Shown one piece after another: positions 12,701 to 21,700 of a stretch of 64,000 nt of DNA. Source of the stretch: Ophiura sarsii (taxonomy: Eukaryota; Echinodermata; Ophiuroidea; Amphilepidida; Ophiuridae). Every line of letters begins with the position of its first letter. Positions within the stretch are counted from its first letter, which is position 1. The position numbers were made by a program, and so were the translations under genes. Where the stretch lies: NCBI GenBank assembly GCA_035610835.1, contig CM069446.1, forward strand, positions 52,728,934 to 52,792,933. Reading direction: 5' to 3'. The notes beneath the pieces were generated by a model. The model did no database searches. It saw nothing but the letters and a program-made list of their open reading frames with translations, and was not told where the DNA came from.

Positions 12701-15700
12701 GCAAAGCCTACAGTTGGGGTAAGTAGTATATGGAACAGCTACTCCACCAATTTAGGGGACAAAAAACCCTGTTCCACGGGCCTGACCGCTCCATCATTCG
12801 TATTTCCCAAAAAAATCAGTGCTGTACATGGTCATGGATTCTGTATAACAAGTCTAGACCAGAGGTTGTTTCAATACAATCCCAGGAATCAGTGCAGCCA
12901 TCAACTACAAGTTTTGAAAAATGATAACTTCAGTAGATATTTATAGCTTAGGCCAAAAACAAAAATTGTAATGTTGTCCTCAACCGTCCGCTCGTCAGAT
13001 TTAGGGCCGCTCCGATTTTTATTTTTCCAGATTTTTTCCAGATTTTTTTTCCAGATCTTTAACAGTTTAAATGGCATGGCATTGAATGTTAAATTAAGTG
13101 TTTATAACATATATGTGCGACTCTTAGAGTGATAACAACTTCTTGTTGGCTGAACTTTGAGCTTCCGCTTGTATAATTTTTTATTTTATTTTTTAAATCC
13201 GCCCGCCCGCCCCTCTCTGAAAGCTGTGGAGGACAACATTACCTTCTTTTTTTAACCTTAGCTCATGTCGTAGGATGTGTCAACATTGCTAGACAGCAAC
13301 ATTTGTTGCTATACTTCGCTGGTTTCATTTATTTGTCTTCAATCTATAAGGTTTATAAAATGCTTGAAAGTCTTGACACAAACCTTTTGTTTCTTTGACA
13401 GGACGGAATAGTAACGAGCAGCTGGGACACGGTGACTCCTTACGTCGTGATGAACCCACATTGATTGAAGGGCTCAAAGAACATTTAATCGTCAACGCAT
13501 CGTGTGGACGCAATCATACACTTTGTCTCACAGGTAAGGGGTTTCTTTTTGTATTTGTGTGCCTTTTTTAAGGGGGAGGGGGGTAAATGATGTATTAACC
13601 AGCTGGGTTTGAGATACCAGCTATAATTATTTGCGTATTAGGTCATGAGGGCAATTCTTTAAAAAAAAGTAAAGCGATTCTTATTTAAATTCAAGAATTT
13701 TGACAATTCGTAGAAGAAATAAAAACTAAACAGTTTTCTAAGAAGTTTCATTAAAATAAAAGGAACATTAAAAGAAAGGTTGCAAGAACCCCTTAAGATT
13801 CTTGTAAATAATTTTGTGATAATCAATCTGTTAAAAGTGTTGTTGTTGCACAGTTTCACTTTCAAGAATCAACTTAAATTCTCACAACTCTAATAATGGC
13901 AAGATTCCATGCGAGAAGGGATTCTAGGATTCATGTTAAATTTCATAGGTTGGTCAGTTGGCTTGTTAAAGGGGCATTGAGAGATGCGTATGGGAGTGCG
14001 CCCTCAATTATCCCGGAAATCAGTTTTTTTGCATCAAAGTAATACTTAGGCATATACTAACTATCATCTGAAACAGTTTACCAACATTCGCCGTTTATCA
14101 TATAAAATTTCATGATTTTCTTAGTTTCGATATGATCATATCGAAACTAAGGTGCCAAATTTTCGGAAGTTATGCTAAGTTTTACTCACGGACTTTCACA
14201 GCAAATCTCAACCCGGAAGTGCCGTTATTTGCTTAGTTTGGCATGAAGGCGATGTCTGAATTGTATGATATTTTGGATTTGGACTATGTTGATGATTATC
14301 CTTACATTATTTGCTCATTTAGCATATCGATACATCTCTCAATGCCCCTTTAAAACAGGCTTATTTTTTCCATTGTGTATATTTCATCATAGTCTAATAT
14401 ATTAAATCTTTCTACCAACCACATTAATTTGTCCATTATCCAGAGACCGGTACAGTGTACTCTTTTGGTGACAACAAATTTGGTCAGTTGGGTCTTGGCC
14501 ATCAGACGGCCTCCATTGCGAGCCCATGTAAGGTAAGTGTTTAGGTAGGGTTGGTGATTTTTTTTTATTCAACTGATTAAATCTGACATAAAAAAATATA
14601 TAAGTTATATCAGGGTTTTATTTCAGTTTTAAATTTTTAGTAGAATAGTTATTTGTCGAAGACACCTCACAAAATTGCCTGTCGAGCGAAGTGAGTTAGG
14701 AGGCCAAGTGGAGCGAAGCATCTTTGCACAAATATCTATTCTACTATGTAAGCATTATGTTTCTATCAATCAATGTTGTCATTGTAATACACTCCGCCTA
14801 ATTCTATTGATGACAACGTTTAAAGATAGCGCTTGATATCGATGACATCACCCGATAAATCATGTCATCATTATCAACCAATCAGCAAGCGCAATTTTCT
14901 TCCGTAAAACAGCATCAAACATAGCACAAAGATTTTTTTTGCTGAAAGGAGTTTTATTATTACAGAGGGTGCTCCCACTTTTGTTAGGTGCTCAAACATA
15001 CTAGCACAACCTACAATGCACGTCTTGATGAAAGGCTAGTAAAATTAGGAGCAAAATCTCTTGAATTAAGTACCTTCATGATCAATCTACTACCAATAGA
15101 AGAAAAAATCATTTCCCAATGGTGGGCATGTGACTGGCATAAAAAAAAGCTTCAACTAAATTTGAATTTATTTAACCTCTGCCTGGTATCTCACAACGTT
15201 TTCAGCTGCAATACAAAGGTCAACCAATCGTGAAAGTAGCGTGCGGCGGAGACTTCAGTATAATACTGGATTGCAAGGGTAATCTTCACTCATTCGGATG
15301 TCCGGAGTACAGCCAACTTGGTAAGTAGACTGGGTCCCTACGTCCCTCTATATGGCAGCCATTTTTAAAAATGATGTACCAAAAGTAGGGACATGGCGAA
15401 CATGGCAGAATTCAATGAGTATTTAGCATATATGAATATGCAAACCAATACCGAGCATGCGCATTTGTACACAGCAACAACAGAAAAACAACATGATTGA
15501 TCCAAATCAAAGGCAGTACATCAACGATCGTCACGCTGCGCCACGAAAAGAATATTGTGCGCCCTATCGAGTCATGCGGTGTACAGTCATGAATACACTG
15601 CATAAAACTACTGGTGTGATGGTGCATGGATAAGCTCATGTATATTCAGCAGTTTATCAGTGCACAGTTTTGGAACTGAATTACTTCCAATATCCACATT

Positions 15701-18700
15701 TGAGCACCCTCCCATGGGCCGTGTGTAAAATAAGGAAGACATGAAGGATCAAGTCTACTCAGTAAGATAGAGATTGATCAGGGAGTTTATAATAATGGGA
15801 GAGGAAATTAAAATCGCTAAACAAGACCTTCCCGCAATGGGCATATACGCACAATGTGCCTCTTAGTATCGGTCGAGAGTGGCGCTATTCTTGTTGTTAA
15901 TGCATCGTCATGCAAAATAATTGACAGCTCAACGTGCGCGCCATCACCTTAGTAAAGGCGTGATGTGACTCTTGACAAATTTGTTAATTTGAGGTCTTTG
16001 GCACACTGGAAGCTTTGTTATGGGTAGTAACAACGAATGTGTTGTGGCATGGAGCTGGATGAATATGGCTCGGTAGTGTTAAATATTGTAGTATTCAAAC
16101 TTGGTTATTAATTAAGGACTGATGATTGCTTCTCACCGCCCTGTTTTTTTCAACGGCCACTTCACTACCGCTTTGAAATTTTAATCCGACTTCATCTAAC
16201 AGAAATAAAAGATACCTGTTTCAGTGGAAAAATTTAAATTACTTTTAATAACAGGGCCTGTGCCTAATAATAACCAATAGCTTAGAAGCAAATGCCATAA
16301 TAGCTTAAAGGCAAATGCCATAATTGTAAAGGTTATCAATCCAAAATTTAATTTTCAACCAATCGTCTGTCTTGGAGTAATTTATTCAATTCTAATTTAG
16401 TTTTCACTTATTTAGAGAACAAAAACAAGCAAAATTGTTCAAAATGTGTAAAGCCCGAAAAATCACACGCACACAAATTTTCACTTTTACAGTACCTCCT
16501 GGTCCATGCACACTTATTTGGGAGGCTCGGTTGTTGGTGTTGTTGTTTTCAAGAAATGAGAAAAATATATAATTTTTACCTCTTTGTGAATAATAATTTG
16601 ATATTTATTGTCATTCTGCAGGTCACAACAGCACAGGGCAATATTTTGTCTCCTCCAGTAAACTCTCGTTTGACTGCATCACAACTCCACGCAGGATACC
16701 GCTCTTCATTGAGAAAACCGGGCGCGACACATCGGCAGTGCCCAACGTGGTCATAAAGGATGTCGTATGCGGCACCAACCATGCGGTAAGAGTTTGGCAA
16801 AACAGCGCCCTCTTTAGTTCATTGCCTTCAAAACGTTTGTTTAGTTCTGCGATCAAAATTAACAAATTCTTATCAGAATTAGCAAATTTTGTATGGTGCC
16901 AGGGATAGCACTGGATCAAAAATGTGAGAGGTCCCATGACATTTTTCAGGACCCCGTGGGACTTCAAAAAACAAATTTAAGGGGTCCCCCAAGAAATTGA
17001 GGGGTCCTGAAATTTGGGTATTTGAAAATTTTACTTTTTTACAGGCAGTTTTAATGAATTTATATTGTGAGCAAAGGATGGATATGTAATTTACAGAATT
17101 TCTTACGGTTTCCATTTCCATACATCGTCAAATGTAAGGGGTCCCTTCAATTTTTATCGGGACCCGCAAGTCTTTCCAATTTGAAACCTGACGCGTCACT
17201 ATTAGAAAGTGAGAGGTCTAGGACGCGCAGACGCGTCAGAATGCGACCCCTGTATGGTGCCCCAGAGCTTACCATATGTGACCTGGCCTGAAATAGTCGA
17301 TTTGACAAGGGGAGGCCGAAAATGAGATAGTGTCATTTTCGGAAAGATTAACTATTTTATGTATCACATTCCGAAGTATTAAGAAAATATTTTGGGTATA
17401 ATTTTAGATACGGCATTTTATTCTTACATCTCAAGAAATGAACGCAAAGAGAGGAAAAATTGTCTCGAAATGTATCGAAATTACCTTGTTTTTCATCGTC
17501 ATTTCCACAGGTTTAAAATAGTATCCCTTTGGCAAATTTGGTATGGTCTTAAAGGTCAGTGCTTTCCGGAGCTTTTAATAGTAGTTTGAACCCTGTAAAT
17601 TTCCAAATGAACCAATGACAGGCCGTTTAATAAGAGGTCTTTGGCATAGACAATCTTTCGATTAAGTTTTGACAGAATATTTTGGAGAGCCAAGTGACGA
17701 TAAGCTTCACTGACTTTGAAGGCCTTTTTCTCCAATTCAATAAGTCAGCGGTGATTAACTTCAATTTATCATAATTTCACTTTGGAATGGTCTATTATAA
17801 CAACTTTGGTGTCATTTTAAACCGGAGGACATCTACTTTCTGAAAATGTGAAGTAAAAAAATGATTTTTTATTTTATTTTTTATTTGCAATGCAACAATT
17901 TACAGAAAATCTCATTTGGAATGGACAATCGAATTGATTGTCCAAAGATGTGAGCAAATACAATTGAAAACGAAAGAAATGTTATCGTTTGTTTGGTTAT
18001 AACTCAAAATCATTATTTGCGACTTGCGACTTATTATGCTTGATAAAATCACATATTTGAACAAATTGTTTTAAAATCTAAATTAACAGTAGGGTAAAGT
18101 CCCCAGTTTTCGGTCAGCGCCTATTTTCGGTCACTTGGCCAAAATCGTGTAATTGCATCGGTCGTCGCCATTTTAAAGCAATACGTGTCATTTTCATTAC
18201 ACGATTTGGGCGAAGTGACCGAAAATAGGCGCTGACCGAAAACTGGCGACTTTACCCTATATCTTATTTTTATTTGACCTGGACTCCGATATATTTGATG
18301 GCAATTTGAATTTTTAAAAAAGATTCTGGTACTATCGCCATCTCAATTTTTTTTTTTTTTAAACCCATCTTTCAAAAAGTTTTTTTTTTTTATCGTTCAA
18401 ATTTTAAATGCCAGAGTGCTGAGCTTCCGAATAAACAGAAGTGACTGTAATTGTTTATGTCGCACTGGCAATGGTATACAAGTTTAGGGTTGATCATTTA
18501 ATGTATCTATTTTATAAAGATATGTTTTCCCCTTATTTTCAATTATTTTGTATAAAAATAATTTATACTTTATTTCTTTAAAAAAAACAGGTTGCCATGG
18601 ATATGCAGAAGCGCGTTTTCACCTGGGGCTTTGGCGGTTACGGTAGACTGGGTCACAATGAGCCAAAGGATGAGCCGGTACCTCGGAGCATCAAGATCTT

Positions 18701-21700
18701 TGACATACCTAACAGGGGCGCAGCCAAGATATGGGCTGGAGCTACCTACTCTATGGCTCACAGTGAACAAGGTAAGCTGGCTGTCTGTGCACCCCCCCTT
18801 AAGCTTATTACGTCCATGGCTGGTAAGATCTTGATCTCTCGTGTCATCAAGATCTTTGACATACCCAACAGGGGCGCGGCCAAGATATGGGCTGGAGCTA
18901 CCTACTCTATGGCTCACAGTGAACAAGGTAAGCTGGCTGTCTGTGCACCCCCCTGGACTCCCCCCAAACCAACTGTCTACACTTCCTTTCATGGTCTTAA
19001 AGAAAGTGTCCAGCAAGCACAACAGTGTGCATTATATGTTAGTAAAATAATTATCGAGCCCAAATCGCGTAATTATATAGAACAAAACATCATACTTATC
19101 TTAAAAACCGAATAAACACTGCCATCTCTCAACATGCCATTTTTAAAATTTGCGGTGATCGAAAGTCCTGGGATCAATGACGTCATGGTTATTGGTGCAC
19201 AAATTTACGCAAGTGCATTGTGTAACTATGACTTCATTGATGCTGGGACTTTCGATAGCCGCGAATTTTAAAAATTGCATGTCGAGATATGGCAGTGTTT
19301 ATTCGGTTTTTAAGATAAGAATGATGTTTTGTTCTATATTACTACGTGATTTGGACGCGATAATTCTTTTTCTTACATATAATGCACAATGTTTTGCTTG
19401 CCGGACACCTTCTTTAAATAAAATTATGATGTTACTAAAATTAATTTTGGTACGCTAAGAGGTTATTAACACTTACCACGCGGCAGGCCTCCTGTAAGCT
19501 GGAAAAACCTAGTAAGTCAAATTTTGGTGAAAATTGAGTTAGACCCATATTTGGATTAATAGGTTTTTCCCCTTCAGTTTATCAAGGATTCAAGTGTTTG
19601 AAACTCTTCTGTTGGCAGTTTTTCATCTGAAACTTGATAAACTGAAGAGGAAAACTTAGCAAGTCCAAATATGAAACAGTTTTCCTTTGTTTTCTCAAAT
19701 TTGCGTTCAACAGACTCACTAGGTTTTTCCAGATTACAGGAGAGGCGTCTGCAGACGACATTCCAACATTTTGTGAAATGTTTCAAAAATGTCAAAATTA
19801 TTGAATTTAATTACCATATTCGGAATCACCATGAGAAATTCATTAAAATAATCACAAACATGCCTAGTATTTGTTCTGTAATTCTTGAGATAGATTTTGA
19901 AAGTTGGGAAAGGTTTCTGAAAAATCCGTTTTGTATTGGTAACACTATTAGCCATGTGGGAAATGTTAAAGATGGTGTCCAAAATGGCCATCAAAAATGA
20001 TCAAATTTCATCAAATTACAACCATATTGTATTTTTTTGTATATTAAAGAGCAAATGTGATCAATAGCCCAACAGACATTTACAGGGTTAATGAACCAAG
20101 TGATTAGAAATAAAACTGGTAACTCTCTACAAAGAGTTCTGAAAGGCCATACAAGACTGTAGTTGCTGCGACCTGTCGCCTGTGAAGCAGGCTGTTGTTG
20201 TTGATTTGTGACAGAGCAGAAGTCTCATGAGCTCCAATGATTTTGAGTGCGGCCTAGTCAGCTTAAGAAGAAAGTATAGTTTTAACAATGGGATGTATTA
20301 GACCACTACTAGCTCATATCCAGTATTTTTGCTTCGTTAAGATACTTTAATAATAATAGTAATAAGGCTATATTTAAAAATAGTTTGTCTCAAAGCTCCT
20401 GCGCGCATTTGTTAATTTATTTTTTTTCAACAACAAAAAAATCCCAAAGTTTCACAGATTTTTCAGATTTTCATTGATCACATAATTTTAAATACAAAAG
20501 GTAACTTTTACAAGGATTTCAATATTTTATATTTATAAAAAAAAGTTTAAAAAAACGCATTCCGCATTAGGTTTTTAAAAACTGAAGACCTTTGAGACAA
20601 AAGATTTTTTTAATATAGCTTAATATATTACATTTGTAAAACACAAAGTTTAAAAGTTTCAATGCGCTGTACAATACAAATATTGAAAAGCACACAAATA
20701 TTTACATTTCAGCAAACACATCCAAGATGACCGCCAAAATGGCCACCGTATATAGTGGCCAAAATGAACACCGTAAACATTAAGATAATATGATTATGTA
20801 TATTGCATTACATTCTTCATTTATGTTCTAAACTGCTAAGCTAATGCTTTTAGATATACAGTTTTGATTATTTATCACTTTCCAAAATGGCTACTAGATA
20901 GTTGAAGTTGATGTTATTAAGGGCGCACACAAATAATTCAGTCTAGAAATCCACTTCCGGCAAAAAATTGAGTACAGCAATAGTTCCTATCAAGCACAAA
21001 AGTGTGCGAGATCGACACATTAGCTGGTGCTGTCCTCTAGACTGTTGCATTTATGTTTTGTGTGGAATATGTATGTCAAGTTTGTAAAAAAACGGGATGA
21101 TTTGAGCTTTATTATAATTTTATCAGCCGATTTACCGCCACTGTTCATCCTAGCCTAAGGACTGAAAATTAGGTGATGAAATTAATACGTTGCGATTCAG
21201 CGGCATTTACTGAAAAATGTAATCGGAAAACTTGCCTTGATATTCAGATATGTTATCAAAAAATGTTGATGGCATACGATTGCAAATTTTCATAAAAATT
21301 GACTGAAGGATTTTTGAAATAGAGCGGTTTTAATAGGCTGACATTTGTGTGTAAAGCCTATTGGGAGCGAATTAGTTGCCTGCTCCTTTAAAGGTAGATG
21401 ACCCGATCACATTTTCGTAACACATAATTATTTCAAACATACGGAGATTTTCATATCGTATTTTTCTCATCATACTGAAATTTGACTGCCTAATTCGGTA
21501 TAATGACAGAGAAATCGACGAAATAGCGTTGAATTACCGCGAATGGTGGTTACCACCGATATATTTTGTGTACTACTCAATGGGTACAGTTCACAGCATC
21601 TTGTGCGTCTAAAATAAGAACCATAATAGCTATGCATCTCAAATTTTGGGACACGACGTTTTTAAGGATGACCTTTCATGTAGAATAGAAAACTTGAAGT

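Noticed and set aside
14958..15715. A TIR element flanking RCC2 exon 5 (GAGGGTGCTCCC and GAGCACCCTCCC)
   Set aside because: Only about 10 bases match, and an element carrying a conserved internal exon is implausible without more support.
18597..19115. A 172-codon frame reading through RCC2 exon 7 into the duplicated copy
   Set aside because: It ignores the strong donor at 18772. The spliced product matches RCC2 and keeps phase with exon 8, whereas read-through leaves the family after WAGATYSMAHSEQG.
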